The translations under genes and the position numbers were made by a program. The notes under the pieces were generated by a model. It was not told where the DNA came from. It ran no database searches and was given only the letters and a program-made list of their open reading frames with translations. From an uncultured Oscillospiraceae bacterium (GTDB lineage Bacteria > Bacillota > Clostridia > Oscillospirales > Oscillospiraceae), in contig CANQVO010000007.1 in the NCBI GenBank assembly GCA_947627325.1, forward strand, positions 1 through 64,000: a DNA stretch of 64,000 nt, written 5' to 3'. This document shows, piece by piece, positions 1 through 8,242 of the stretch. Each line of letters begins with the position of its first letter. Position 1 is the stretch's first letter.

Positions 1-208
1 TCATCTGGTCGCGGGCGATCTCTGGGATGCAGTTGACGCCGCTCACAAACCGCTGCTCCTCGGTTTTGTAGTCCTGGGTGGCGTAGCCCAGCACATCGTG
101 GAGGCCCTGCCACTCTTCTTGGCTGACAGTAGTCTTGTCCGGGTTGGCGGCGTAGTTCACCACCCGGCCTAAGTCGCCCTTGACACTCCAAATGGCTGTG
201 GCCGCCAT
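1..208 (-). CDS. Relaxase/mobilization nuclease, N-terminus only (runs off the window)
   Basis: The first 69 residues of a minus-strand protein that continues past base 1. It opens MAATAIWSVKGDLGRVV followed by NYAANPDKT, the start typical of MobA/VirD2-type relaxases on Firmicutes mobilizable elements; these nick DNA at oriT and carry the strand into the recipient. The catalytic Tyr and the HUH histidines lie outside the window, so activity cannot be judged. Its ATG shares one base with the TGA of mobC, so the two are translationally coupled. With excisionase and integrase just to the right, it marks an integrative mobilizable or conjugative element. Confidence 0.85.
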   Translation of the reverse strand, partial: MAATAIWSVKGDLGRVVNYAANPDKTTVSQEEWQGLHDVLGYATQDYKTEEQRFVSGVNCIPEIARDQM

Positions 209-459
209 CACCCGATCTTCTCCGGGGCGGTGACCGTCTCCTGGAGTTGCCTGACCGCCTCCAGCGTGATACCGCCCTTCTCGTTCAGCCGTCCCATGAG
301 GGCATAGAACGCCTCCGGCGGGTACGCCTTGGGCACATAGCCCTGGATCAATTTCCGCAGGTAGGCCGACTGGGAGAGCCGTGTCCTTGTCGTGTGGGAT
401 TTCAGCACCGCCATGTCCTCCGGGCTTAATCGAATGGTCAGCTTGACGGTTTTTTCCAT
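208..459 (-). CDS. mobC: MobC-like relaxosome accessory protein
   Basis: 83 residues starting MEKTVKLTIRLSPEDMAVLK, a ribbon-helix-helix type N-terminus, followed by a helical half (KLIQGYVPKAYPPEAFYALM) typical of the MobC family that helps the relaxase bind and open oriT. The ATG at 459 is chosen because AGGAGG lies 6-7 bases upstream (AAAGGAGGAAACCAATG); the frame stays open further upstream, but that extension looks non-coding. Its stop overlaps the relaxase start by one base. Likely co-transcribed with the relaxase. Confidence 0.85.
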   Translation of the reverse strand: MEKTVKLTIRLSPEDMAVLKSHTTRTRLSQSAYLRKLIQGYVPKAYPPEAFYALMGRLNEKGGITLEAVRQLQETVTAPEKIG

Positions 460-606
460 TGGTTTCCTCCTTTCTCGTTGGGGTCGCAGGGGCGGTGCGT
501 GCCAGTGGCACGCGTCCACCGCACGACCGAGCCGACAGGCGAGACCGCCCCTGCCAAGCGGATTTGTGCCATACAAATCCAGTGCTTGCTAACAATAGCG
601 CGGGGG

Positions 607-810
607 CTACCCCTCCCCGGTGTTGTGGTCGATCCAGGCGGTCAGCTTGTCCTTGGGCACCATGAGCCGCTTGCCGATCCGCAGGGCGGGAAAGCCCTTG
701 CTGTGGATCAGGGCGTAGGCTCCGGCCCTGGAAATGCCCAGCGCCCCGGCCAACTCGTTGGCCGTCAGCATGGCGGGCAGCTCCTCAAAATTGCGGCAAT
801 CTACCTTCAA
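607..810 (-). CDS. Excisionase-like helix-turn-helix protein
   Basis: 67 residues with a MerR/excisionase-type winged helix: LTANELAGALGISRAGAYAL is the helix-turn-helix, then GFPALRIGKRLMVPKDKLTAWI as the wing. Proteins of this size and pattern direct the integrase toward excision, or act as small repressors. The start is TTG at 810, supported by AGGAGG seven bases upstream; no ATG in the frame fits. It runs opposite to the integrase, with the regulatory gap 811-1027 between. The excisionase role rests on size, fold and neighbours. Confidence 0.75.
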   Translation of the reverse strand: MKVDCRNFEELPAMLTANELAGALGISRAGAYALIHSKGFPALRIGKRLMVPKDKLTAWIDHNTGEG

Positions 811-873
811 ATGGGTTCCTCCTCTCCGTCATAGGATTTCATTCACTTGTCTATCTATCCCTCTCTGTCTGGC

Positions 874-990
874 GTGATATGATACAGCAATTTTATATCA
901 CCCATAATTTTCCAGTCAAGCAAAACCGTTCGCCTTGTTTTGACAGGATATTTTTTGACAAACTGCTATATTTGTGCTATGTGATATAAT
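874..990. promoter_or_regulatory. Candidate operator array (GTGATAT) and extended -10 promoter
   Basis: GTGATAT at 874-880 and its exact inverse ATATCAC at 895-901 form an inverted repeat with a 14-base spacer. A third copy, GTGATAT, at 981-987 overlaps an extended -10 box (TG-N-TATAAT, 982-990) facing the DUF6076-like gene. A TTGACA at 955-960 lies 17 bases from a weaker TATGTG. The sites sit between the divergent excisionase and DUF6076 genes, so a repressor bound here could control both. The binding protein is unknown. Confidence 0.5.
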
Positions 991-1027
991 CCTTCGATAA
1001 GCTATGACGGAAAGAGAGGGCTTGCCC

Positions 1028-1897
1028 ATGCCGACGCTGAACTTCACCCACTTCTCCGGGGCCGTGCCCCGGTACGGCGGCTATTCGCTGGAGCAGACGG
1101 ACGGTATTCTATACCTCGTCCCGGACACTCTGGCGGTGCGCCGCTATGACCCCTTTGAAGACATAGACGGTCTGCTTCTAGAGGTGGTCAAGGCCGGGGC
1201 GATAGTGGCCGCCTGTGAGCCGTTTCTGGACTACTGCCTGTCCCACAAAATGCTCCCGCTCCGGGATGTGGAGTTCTGGCGACAGGGAGACTTCTTCGCC
1301 GCCCGCCCCAAGGAGGCCCGGCCCATTCTTGACGCTCTGCTGGCCTTTGCGGGGCGGTACGGCCTCCCGATATGGGAGGGCATCGTCACCACCACATACC
1401 CGGCCCGGTGCGCCCAGCGGCTCATGGCGCTCTGTCAGGACGGGAATGACGACACGGCCTACATGATGCGCTACGAGGCCGCCCGGCGGGCCTGCCAGTC
1501 CTCCGGGGCCGTCCCGGTCTGCACCCTGGCGTTGACTCTGCTGGACTTCTACCTCCAATGGATCGAGGGGCTGGACGGCGGATTCTTTCCCATCCGTCAC
1601 GCCGACTGGCTCATGGCCTACGGGCAAGAAAAAACACCCAGGCTCACCGCCCAGGTGTACGATCTCACCACTTGTATCAACCTCGCCTACGCCGTCCTCA
1701 CCGCCGGGCAGGGCAAGGCCGTCCGCCAGTGCAAGCACTGCGGAACGTTCTTCATCGCCGAAGACCGGCGGGCCGAATACTGTTCCCCCCGCTGTCGGGG
1801 CGCCTATAACTCCAAAATGACAAGGAAGCGGGCAAAGGAGCGGAAAGAGAAAGCAGGCGAAAATTTGACCTGTCTGCCGCCAAGCGATACAATATAA
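1028..1897 (+). CDS. DUF6076-like protein with C-terminal zinc-binding motif
   Basis: 289 residues; no enzymatic motif recognised in the first 240. The C-terminus has CKHCGTFFIAEDRRAEYCSP followed by RC, a four-cysteine zinc knuckle, then a Lys/Arg-rich tail, the pattern of DUF6076/CGNR-like proteins that are frequent on Clostridia mobile elements. ATG 1028 is preferred (GAGAGGG six bases upstream) over ATG 1004, which has no clear ribosome site. It precedes the integrase by 46 bases in the same direction and may be co-transcribed. The zinc knuckle and basic tail suggest nucleic-acid binding; function unknown. Confidence 0.7.
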   Translation: MPTLNFTHFSGAVPRYGGYSLEQTDGILYLVPDTLAVRRYDPFEDIDGLLLEVVKAGAIVAACEPFLDYCLSHKMLPLRDVEFWRQGDFFAARPKEARPILDALLAFAGRYGLPIWEGIVTTTYPARCAQRLMALCQDGNDDTAYMMRYEAARRACQSSGAVPVCTLALTLLDFYLQWIEGLDGGFFPIRHADWLMAYGQEKTPRLTAQVYDLTTCINLAYAVLTAGQGKAVRQCKHCGTFFIAEDRRAEYCSPRCRGAYNSKMTRKRAKERKEKAGENLTCLPPSDTI

Positions 1898-1943
1898 GTG
1901 ACCTATCACGGCAGGACTGGTCAACACCCGGAAAGGAGTATTT

Positions 1944-3107
1944 ATGCCGCGCAAAAAGAACGCGCAGGGTGCTGGCACCATACGCAAGCGTACCGATGGC
2001 CGCTGGGAGGCCCGGTTTACTACAGGCTTTGACCCGGTCACCGGAAAGCAAGTGCAAAAATCTATCTATGGCAAGACCCAGAAGGAGGTTCGGGAACGGC
2101 TCAGCCAGATCATTGCCGAACTGAACGCTGGGACATATCTAGAGCCCTCAAAAGAGACGGTGGGCCAATGGCTGGACGCTTGGCTGGAAACCTATGTGAC
2201 ATATTCGGTAAAACCCTATACCGTAGATTCCTACCGCCGGGTATGCGCCAACTACCTTTCCCCCGCTCTCGGCCGCATCCCACTCTCGGCTCTTACGGCG
2301 CCCCAGATCCAGAAGTTTTACAATAGTCTTCTGATGGAGAGGAAGTTAAACCCTAAGACCGTGCGAAATATCCACGGCATTCTTCACCGAGCACTCCATC
2401 AGGCGGTGCGCCTGGGTATGATCCGCTCCAATCCCGCCGACCTGTGTGACCTTCCCAAAACCCGCCGAAAGGAGATACAGCCCTTGGAGCAGAAGGATAT
2501 CTCCGCCTTCCTGACCGCTCTGGAGGGGCATCCCTTTGAGCTCCTTTACAAGGTGACTTTGTTTAGCGGGATGCGGCAGGGTGAGGTGCTGGGGCTGACA
2601 TGGGATTGCGTGGACTTTGACCACAGCACACTCTATGTAAACAAACAGCTTCAAAAGGTGCCCAAGGCAGGCGGGCCATACATCCTGGTCCCCACCAAAA
2701 ACAGCCGCAGTCGGGTGGTGACAGCGGCCGCCTCCGTAATGTCCCTGCTGAAAAGGCAACGGGCCAGGCAGACTGAAATGCGGCTTCTGGCGGGTCAAGG
2801 CTGGGCAAACGAGCTGAATTTGGTGTTCACAAACGAGTTGGGCGGTCACCTGGTCCCCGAGATCGTCCGCCGCAGGTTCAAGGACGTGGCCGCCGCGATC
2901 GGCAGGCCCAGTGTGCGTTTTCACGACCTACGCCATACCTACGCGATGGTGTCCATTGAAAGCGGGGATGACATCAAGACGGTACAGAGCAACCTGGGCC
3001 ACGCGACAGCGGCTTTTACCCTGGATGTGTACGGCCATGTGTCCCAGAAAATGCGCCAGCAGTCGGCGGACCGTATGGAGCGGTTTATTCAAGCCGTTTC
3101 AAGCTAA
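1944..3107 (+). CDS. int: Tyrosine recombinase / integrase of a mobile element
   Basis: 387 residues. Residues 1-60 are an AP2-like arm-binding region (GTIRKRTDGRWEARF), 70-165 a SAM-like core-binding domain, and 175-380 the catalytic domain with R211 (SGMRQGEVLGL), H327-x-x-R330 (HDLRHTYA), H353 (LGHA) and the nucleophile Y363 (LDVYGHV). The set is complete, so the enzyme should be active. Start ATG 1944 has AAAGGAG upstream. The gene ends 75 bases from the 3' end of tRNA-Ser, the usual arrangement when the tRNA is the attachment site. G+C is visibly lower than in the chromosome to the right. Confidence 0.95.
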   Translation: MPRKKNAQGAGTIRKRTDGRWEARFTTGFDPVTGKQVQKSIYGKTQKEVRERLSQIIAELNAGTYLEPSKETVGQWLDAWLETYVTYSVKPYTVDSYRRVCANYLSPALGRIPLSALTAPQIQKFYNSLLMERKLNPKTVRNIHGILHRALHQAVRLGMIRSNPADLCDLPKTRRKEIQPLEQKDISAFLTALEGHPFELLYKVTLFSGMRQGEVLGLTWDCVDFDHSTLYVNKQLQKVPKAGGPYILVPTKNSRSRVVTAAASVMSLLKRQRARQTEMRLLAGQGWANELNLVFTNELGGHLVPEIVRRRFKDVAAAIGRPSVRFHDLRHTYAMVSIESGDDIKTVQSNLGHATAAFTLDVYGHVSQKMRQQSADRMERFIQAVSS

Positions 3108-3116
3108 AAATCGCGT

Positions 3117-3136
3117 AAGGGTCACCATAAGGGTCA
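3117..3136 (+). repeat. Two AAGGGTCA direct repeats, candidate integrase arm sites
   Basis: AAGGGTCA at 3117-3124 and again at 3129-3136, phased 12 bases apart, immediately after the integrase stop. Two more GGGTCA half-sites (3157-3162 inverted, 3165-3170) lie in the adjacent palindrome. Short phased repeats between int and att are typical binding sites for the integrase N-terminal domain. Binding is inferred. Confidence 0.45.
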
Positions 3137-3147
3137 ACGGGCATAGA

Positions 3148-3179
3148 AAAAGCCTGTGACCCATGGGTCACAGGCTTTT
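3148..3179 (-). terminator. Perfect 32-bp palindrome, terminator of tRNA-Ser
   Basis: The palindrome is perfect across 3148-3179 (arm AAAAGCCTGTGACCCA, centre CCATGG). Read on the minus strand it follows the tRNA CCA end by three bases and finishes GGCTTTTTC, so it can terminate the tRNA transcript; read on plus it gives GGCTTTTC for the integrase. It contains GGGTCA half-sites and may also lie within the attachment region. Confidence 0.7.
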
Positions 3180-3182
3180 CTC

Positions 3183-3274
3183 TGGCGCAGTGGGAGGGAT
3201 TCGAACCCTCGGGCGGCTTTTGACCGCCACACGATTTCCAGTCGTGCTCGTTATGACCTCTTCGATACCACTGC
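3183..3274 (-). tRNA. tRNA-Ser(GGA)
   Basis: Folds by eye on the minus strand: acceptor GCAGTGG/CCACTGC with discriminator G and encoded CCA, a short D-stem TCG/CGA with GG in the loop, anticodon stem CACGA/TCGTG around CTGGAAA (anticodon GGA, reads UCC/UCU), a long class II variable arm GGCGG/CCGCC, and T-arm GAGGG-TTCGAAT-CCCTC. The long arm and anticodon agree on serine. The integrase beyond its 3' end suggests it is the integration target; its 3' half appears intact, as expected if the element restores it. Confidence 0.95.
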
Positions 3275-3315
3275 AGGTCACACGTTTTTCCTGTCCGCTT
3301 CGGACAGCGAAGGTT

Positions 3316-3344
3316 ATTATACCCTGCTTTTTTCCCTAAGTCAA
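3316..3344 (-). promoter_or_regulatory. Promoter of tRNA-Ser
   Basis: On the minus strand TTGACT (3344-3339), 17 bases, TATAAT (3321-3316), a near-consensus sigma-A promoter about 40 bases upstream of the mature tRNA. The precursor 5' leader contains a small hairpin, CTGTCC-GAAGC-GGACAG. Confidence 0.85.
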
Positions 3345-3383
3345 GTTCTTTTTCAAATTTTTCACCCAAAGTCCCGCCCTCTC

Positions 3384-3412
3384 TTGCCTTTCCGGGCCAG
3401 CCGGGTTATAAT
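3384..3412 (+). promoter_or_regulatory. Promoter of the pnp-mtaD operon
   Basis: TTGCCT at 3384-3389, a 17-base spacer and TATAAT at 3407-3412, followed 43 bases later by the nucleoside phosphorylase start. A good sigma-A match; no operator seen. Confidence 0.75.
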
Positions 3413-3454
3413 GTCTGTAACTAGGCAAAATTTGCGAGCAAGGGGGCTTTTTCC

Positions 3455-4279
3455 ATGGACTACACCTTCGCCCACTATCAGGAGAGCGCCGACTTTCTGC
3501 GCGCCCGCCTGGACGGCTTCGCGCCCGAGGCGCTTTTGGTGCTGGGCTCCGGCCTGGGCTTTCTGGGGGACGCGGTGGAGGACCCCGTCGCCGTGCCCTA
3601 CGGGGAGATCCCCCACTTCAAGCACTCCACCGCCCCCGGCCACAAGGGCCAGCTGGTCTTTGGCGTTCTGCGGGGCCGGCGGGTGGCGGTGATGCAGGGG
3701 CGGCTGCACCACTACGAGGGCTACTCCTACCAGGAGGTGGCCTACGCGGTGCGGGTGGCCCGGCTGCTGGGGGCGAAGACCCTGGTGGTCACCAACGCCG
3801 CCGGGTGCGTGAACACCGCCTGGAGCGCCGGGGATCTGATGCTCATCACCGACCACGTCAAGATCTTTATGGAGTCTCCCCTCCGGGGGCCCAACCTGGA
3901 CCAGTTCGGCCCCCGCTTTCCCGACGCCTCCCACCTCTACACCCCCCGGCTCCAGGCCCTGGCCCGGGAGAAGGCGGAGGCGCTGGGCGTCCCGCTTCGC
4001 CAGGGCGTCTATATGTACTTCCCCGGGCCCCAGTACGAGACTCCGGCGGAGGTACGCCTGGCCCGGACGCTGGGGGCGGACGCGGTGGGGATGTCCACCG
4101 CCCCGGAGGTCATCGTGGCCGGCCACGCCGGGATGGAGGTGCTGGGCCTCACCCTGCTGAGCAACATGGCCGCCGGCATTCTGGACCAGCCCCTGTCCGA
4201 GGAGGAGGTCCTGACCGCCGCGGAGGCGGCGAAGGGCAGGTTCTCCGCCCTGGTGCTGGCCTGTCTGGAAGAGCTGTAA
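3455..4279 (+). CDS. punA: Purine-nucleoside phosphorylase, trimeric class
   Basis: 274 residues, normal for the trimeric (class II) purine nucleoside phosphorylase that splits inosine/guanosine with phosphate. Landmarks in order: VLGSGLGFLG (phosphate loop), GHKGQLVFG, MQGRLHHYEGY, VTNAAGCVN, a YFPGPQYETPAEVR segment that contacts the base, and VGMSTAPEVIVA followed by a conserved HAG. ATG 3455 follows AAGGGGG. Eleven bases after its stop the MTA/SAH deaminase begins, so the two form a nucleoside-salvage operon. A second, unrelated uridine-phosphorylase-type enzyme is at 37300-38067. Confidence 0.95.
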   Translation: MDYTFAHYQESADFLRARLDGFAPEALLVLGSGLGFLGDAVEDPVAVPYGEIPHFKHSTAPGHKGQLVFGVLRGRRVAVMQGRLHHYEGYSYQEVAYAVRVARLLGAKTLVVTNAAGCVNTAWSAGDLMLITDHVKIFMESPLRGPNLDQFGPRFPDASHLYTPRLQALAREKAEALGVPLRQGVYMYFPGPQYETPAEVRLARTLGADAVGMSTAPEVIVAGHAGMEVLGLTLLSNMAAGILDQPLSEEEVLTAAEAAKGRFSALVLACLEEL

Positions 4280-4290
4280 AGGAGGCGGAC

Positions 4291-5592
4291 ATGAGCGTTT
4301 TATTCTCCGACGTCACCGCCGTCCTCATGGACGACGCCCACACCGTCCTCCCCCACGCCTACGTCCAGGTGGAGGGGGGCAAGATCGCCTACGTGGGCCA
4401 GACCCGGCCCCAGGGGTTTGCCGGGGAGGAGATCCCCGGCGGGGGCAAGGTGCTCCTGCCCGGCTTCGTCAACGCCCACAGCCACATCCCCATGACCCTC
4501 ATGCGGGGCTACGGCGGGGGCCACGACCTCCAGGACTGGCTGGAGCACTACATCTTCCCCACCGAGGCCAAGTGGGACGACCGGGCCATCCGGGCCGCCA
4601 CCCAGCTGGGCGCGGCGGAGATGATCGCCTCGGGCGTCACCTGCATCGCCGATATGTATATGCGCTGTGACGCCATTCTGGACGAGCTGGTGCGGGCGGG
4701 CATGAGCGCCAACGTCTGCTGCGGCGCCACCCAGTTCACCCCGGAGACCGACCCGGAGAAGATGAGCGACGTACGGCTCCACAGGGAACTCACCGAGAAG
4801 TGGCACGGCTACGGGGACGGGCAGATCGCCATCGACGCCTCCCTCCACGCCGAATACACCTCCTACGCCGCCCCCGCCCTGTGGGAGTGGACGGCGGCCT
4901 ACGCCAAGGAGCACGCCCAGGGGCTCCACGTCCACCTGTCGGAGACGAAAAAGGAACACGCGGAGTGCATCGCCCGCCACGGCATGACCCCCGCGGCCCT
5001 GTTCGCCCACCTGGGGCTCTTTGACGTGCGGGCCATCGCCGCCCACTGCGTCTGGACCACCCCGGAGGATTGGGCCATCCTGGCCTCCCACGGGGTCACC
5101 GCCGTCCACAATCCGGTGAGCAACCTGAAGCTGGGCTCCGGCGTGGCCCCCATCCCCGCCATGAAGCGGGCGGGGGTGAACATCGCCCTGGGCACCGACG
5201 GGGTCAGCTCCAACAACGCCACCGACTTTTTCTTCGACCTAAAGCTGGCCGCCATCCTCCACAACGGCGTGGGCCTGGACCCCCTGGCCGTCACCGCCTG
5301 GGAGGCCCTGGAGATGGCTACCCGGAACGGGGCGAAGGCTCTGGGCCGGAGGACCGGCCGGGTGGAGCCGGGGTACGATGCGGACCTCATCCTGGTGGAC
5401 TTTGACGCCCTCAACCTGATCCCCTGCCACGACGTGGCGGAGAACCTGGTCTTCTCCGCCCACGGCGCCAACGTGGTGATGAATATGTGCCGGGGCAAGG
5501 TCATATATAGGGACGGACAATTTTTGACCATCGACGTGGAAAAGATGAAGCGGGAGCTGGCGGACTACGCCATGCCCAAGCTCTTTGGCTGA
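4291..5592 (+). CDS. mtaD: 5'-methylthioadenosine / S-adenosylhomocysteine deaminase
   Basis: 433 residues, an amidohydrolase of the MtaD/Ssn group that deaminates MTA and SAH to the inosine forms. Metal ligands visible: H63 and H65 in NAHSHIPMTLMRG, His in HVHLSETKKE, His in AHCVW and Asp in LGTDGVSSNN; the C-terminal DADLILVDFD strand is also typical. ATG 4291 has AAAGGAGG. Being next to a purine nucleoside phosphorylase, which could cleave the resulting inosine-type nucleosides, it suggests a salvage route for methylation by-products. Related adenosine or guanine deaminases are the main alternative. Confidence 0.9.
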   Translation: MSVLFSDVTAVLMDDAHTVLPHAYVQVEGGKIAYVGQTRPQGFAGEEIPGGGKVLLPGFVNAHSHIPMTLMRGYGGGHDLQDWLEHYIFPTEAKWDDRAIRAATQLGAAEMIASGVTCIADMYMRCDAILDELVRAGMSANVCCGATQFTPETDPEKMSDVRLHRELTEKWHGYGDGQIAIDASLHAEYTSYAAPALWEWTAAYAKEHAQGLHVHLSETKKEHAECIARHGMTPAALFAHLGLFDVRAIAAHCVWTTPEDWAILASHGVTAVHNPVSNLKLGSGVAPIPAMKRAGVNIALGTDGVSSNNATDFFFDLKLAAILHNGVGLDPLAVTAWEALEMATRNGAKALGRRTGRVEPGYDADLILVDFDALNLIPCHDVAENLVFSAHGANVVMNMCRGKVIYRDGQFLTIDVEKMKRELADYAMPKLFG

Positions 5593-5605
5593 CGGGAGGC
5601 ATTTT

Positions 5606-7279
5606 ATGGCAAACGAGAAGAAACCCACCTTTTTCGGCGGGGTGGCCATCCTCATGGTGGGCTCTCTGCTGGTGAAGGTCATCGGCGCGGTGTACAAGAT
5701 CCCCCTGGGCAACCTGCTGTCCAACGAGGCGTATGTGGACTTCAACACCGCCTACAACGTCTACAACCTCTTCCTCACCATCGCCACCGCGGGCCTGCCT
5801 GTGGCCCTTTCCAAGACGGTGGCCGAGGCCAACGCCCTGGGCCGCCAAAACCAGGTGGATCGGATCTTCTCCGTGGCCCTCAAGACCTTCTTGTTCATGG
5901 GGACGCTGAGCTTTTTGGCCATGAGCGTCTTCGGCGGGCCCCTGTCGGTGCTCATGGGGGACGACTCGGCGGTCTACTGCGTCTGGGCCCTGTCCCCCTC
6001 GGTGCTGTGCGTGTGCGTCATGGCCACCTTCCGGGGGTACTACCAGGGCCACTCCAACATGATCCCCACCGCCGTCAGCCAGGTCATCGAGTCCTTTGGC
6101 AAGCTGGTGTTCGGCCTGGTGCTGGCCTGGGCGGTGCTGAACTTCCTGCCCGGCCAGGACACCTACCGCCAGCGCATGGCCGCCGCCGGGGCCATTCTGG
6201 GCGTGTCCATCGGCAGCGTCATCGCCCTGGGCTATATCGTGACCCGCTACCTGCGGGACCGCTGGGCCCGCCGGGGCCAGGCCGCCACCGACAAGCCCAA
6301 CTCCGGCCGCTCCATCCTGGCCCGGCTGCTGGCTCTGGCCATCCCCATCACCCTGGGCTCCGCCGCCGTCAGCCTGGTGACCATCATCGACACCAAGATC
6401 GTCCTCTCCCTGCTGGAGAAGATGTACCGCGACCTGCCCGAGCTCATCACCCCCGAAGCCCTGGCCCAGCAGTTCACCGACGGCGGCGTTCGCCCGGAAC
6501 TCTACATGGCCCAGGGCCTGAAGGGCATCTACGACAAGTGCATGGCCATCTACAACCTCCCCTCCCAACTGATGGTGGCTATCACCGCCAGCGTCATCCC
6601 CGCCGTCTCCGCCTGTCTGGCCCGGCAGGACAAAAAGGCCGCCAGCGCCACCTCGGAGTCCGCCCTGCGGATCGGCATGATCCTGGCCTTCCCCATGGGC
6701 ATTGGCCTGTTCGCCCTGGCCGGGCCCATCGTGGAACTGCTCTTCCCCGGCAAGATGGACCAGTCGGTGGCCGCCCCGGTGATGGCGATGCTGGGCCTGG
6801 CCTCCATCTTCGTGTGCATCATGCTCCTGTGCAACTCCATCCTCCAGGCCAGCGGCCATGTGGGCCTGCCCGTCATCTCGGTGGTGGTGGGCGGCGTGGT
6901 GAAGATCGCGGTCAACTACCTGCTGGTGGGCAACCACGACATCAACATCAAGGGCGCGCCCATCGGCACCCTGTGCTGTTTCGCCACGGTGTCCTTGCTG
7001 AACATGATCTTCATCCTCCGGGTGATCCCCGCGCCCCCCAACTTCCTCCGGGCCTTCGCCAAGCCCCTGGCCGCCTCGGTGTGCATGGGGGCGGGGGCCT
7101 GGGCGGCCTGCGGGCTTGCCAGCCGCTATGTGGGCCCCCGGCTGGGCTGTCTGGTGGGTATCGCCGCGGGGATGGCGCTCTATTTCGTCCTCATCATCCT
7201 GCTCAAGGTCTTCTCCAAGGACGACCTGGCCCTCATGCCCAAGGGGGACAAGATCGCCCGGATCCTGCGGGTCCGATAA
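5606..7279 (+). CDS. Polysaccharide/lipid flippase of the MOP superfamily, SpoVB/MurJ type
   Basis: 557 residues with about 14 hydrophobic helices and no signal peptide. The opening FFGGVAILMVGSLLVKVIGA and KIPLGNLLSNEAYVDFNTAY match SpoVB/YtgP/MurJ-like flippases, which move lipid-linked precursors for cell wall or spore cortex across the membrane. ATG 5606 (GGGAGG upstream) is preferred over the TTG 21 bases earlier. It follows mtaD by 13 bases, so probably co-transcribed. Substrate is not evident; a lipid II flippase for vegetative or spore wall is the most likely role. Confidence 0.85.
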   Translation: MANEKKPTFFGGVAILMVGSLLVKVIGAVYKIPLGNLLSNEAYVDFNTAYNVYNLFLTIATAGLPVALSKTVAEANALGRQNQVDRIFSVALKTFLFMGTLSFLAMSVFGGPLSVLMGDDSAVYCVWALSPSVLCVCVMATFRGYYQGHSNMIPTAVSQVIESFGKLVFGLVLAWAVLNFLPGQDTYRQRMAAAGAILGVSIGSVIALGYIVTRYLRDRWARRGQAATDKPNSGRSILARLLALAIPITLGSAAVSLVTIIDTKIVLSLLEKMYRDLPELITPEALAQQFTDGGVRPELYMAQGLKGIYDKCMAIYNLPSQLMVAITASVIPAVSACLARQDKKAASATSESALRIGMILAFPMGIGLFALAGPIVELLFPGKMDQSVAAPVMAMLGLASIFVCIMLLCNSILQASGHVGLPVISVVVGGVVKIAVNYLLVGNHDINIKGAPIGTLCCFATVSLLNMIFILRVIPAPPNFLRAFAKPLAASVCMGAGAWAACGLASRYVGPRLGCLVGIAAGMALYFVLIILLKVFSKDDLALMPKGDKIARILRVR

Positions 7280-7381
7280 GGCCAAACACCCCCGGAGACC
7301 CCCCGGAGACCGGATTTTTCGGGATTTTTTCGGCCAAATTGAAAAAATATAGCAAAAAGCACTTGCGGAAAGAGGGAAAAT

Positions 7382-8185
7382 ATGATAGATTTTCAGTGTA
7401 AGCCTTCCTATACCGTGGGGGATTTGGCGCTGATCGTGGCGATCCTCCGCGCCCCGGGGGGCTGTCCCTGGGATCGGGAGCAGACCCACGCGTCCATCCG
7501 CCCCAATATGCTGGAGGAGGCCTACGAGGTCTGCGAGGCCATCGACCAGAACGACCCCGACCACCTGAAGGAGGAATTGGGGGACGTACTGCTGCAGGTG
7601 GCCCTCCACGCCCAGATGGAGCGGGAGACCGGCTCCTTCACCCTGGACGATGTGGCCGACGGCATCTGCAAAAAGCTCATCTTCCGCCACCCCCACGTCT
7701 TTGGGGACGTCCACGCGGAGAACGCCGACCAGGCCCTGGACGCCTGGGACGCCATGAAGCGGGTGGAGAAGTCCCAGACCACCTACACCGACACCCTCCG
7801 GGCCGTGGCCCGGGCCCTGCCCGCCCTGTGGCGGGCGGAGAAGGTCCAGAAAAAGGCGAAAAAGGCCGGGTTCGACTGGCCGGACGCCCAGGGCGCGGTG
7901 GACAAGCTCTCGGAGGAGATCGGCGAGCTCCAGGCGGCCATGGCCGGCCAGGGGGACGTGACGGAGGAGCTGGGCGACCTGCTCTTCGCCTGCGTCAACG
8001 TGGCCCGGTTCCTGGCGGTGGACCCGGAGCAGGCCCTCACCCAGGCCACCGACAAATTCACCGACCGCTTTGCCCGGGTGGAGGAAAAGGCCAGGGCCCA
8101 GGGCCGGGACATGAAGGACATGACCCTGTCCCAGCTGGACGAGCTCTGGGAGGAGGCCAAGCGCGACTTAAAGGATGACCGATAG
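7382..8185 (+). CDS. mazG: Nucleoside triphosphate pyrophosphohydrolase MazG
   Basis: 267 residues with two MazG helical domains. The first carries GGCPWDREQTHASIRPNMLE followed by EAYEVCEAI, the metal-binding EExxE-type region; the second (SEEIGELQAAMAGQ...EELGDLLFACVNVAR) repeats the pattern. It hydrolyses NTPs/dNTPs to monophosphates as house-cleaning. ATG 7382 follows AGAGGG. In Firmicutes mazG commonly sits between a SpoVB-type flippase and HU, exactly as here. Confidence 0.95.
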   Translation: MIDFQCKPSYTVGDLALIVAILRAPGGCPWDREQTHASIRPNMLEEAYEVCEAIDQNDPDHLKEELGDVLLQVALHAQMERETGSFTLDDVADGICKKLIFRHPHVFGDVHAENADQALDAWDAMKRVEKSQTTYTDTLRAVARALPALWRAEKVQKKAKKAGFDWPDAQGAVDKLSEEIGELQAAMAGQGDVTEELGDLLFACVNVARFLAVDPEQALTQATDKFTDRFARVEEKARAQGRDMKDMTLSQLDELWEEAKRDLKDDR

Positions 8186-8242
8186 GCCGTCTTTAAGTAT
8201 AAAGCGGCGCGAGCCGTAGAAAAAAGTAGGAGGAAGATACCA

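Noticed and set aside
5501-7714. A 737-codon minus-strand open frame
   Set aside because: Antisense to the flippase and mazG; composition is Gly/His/Asp-rich and no motif is present.
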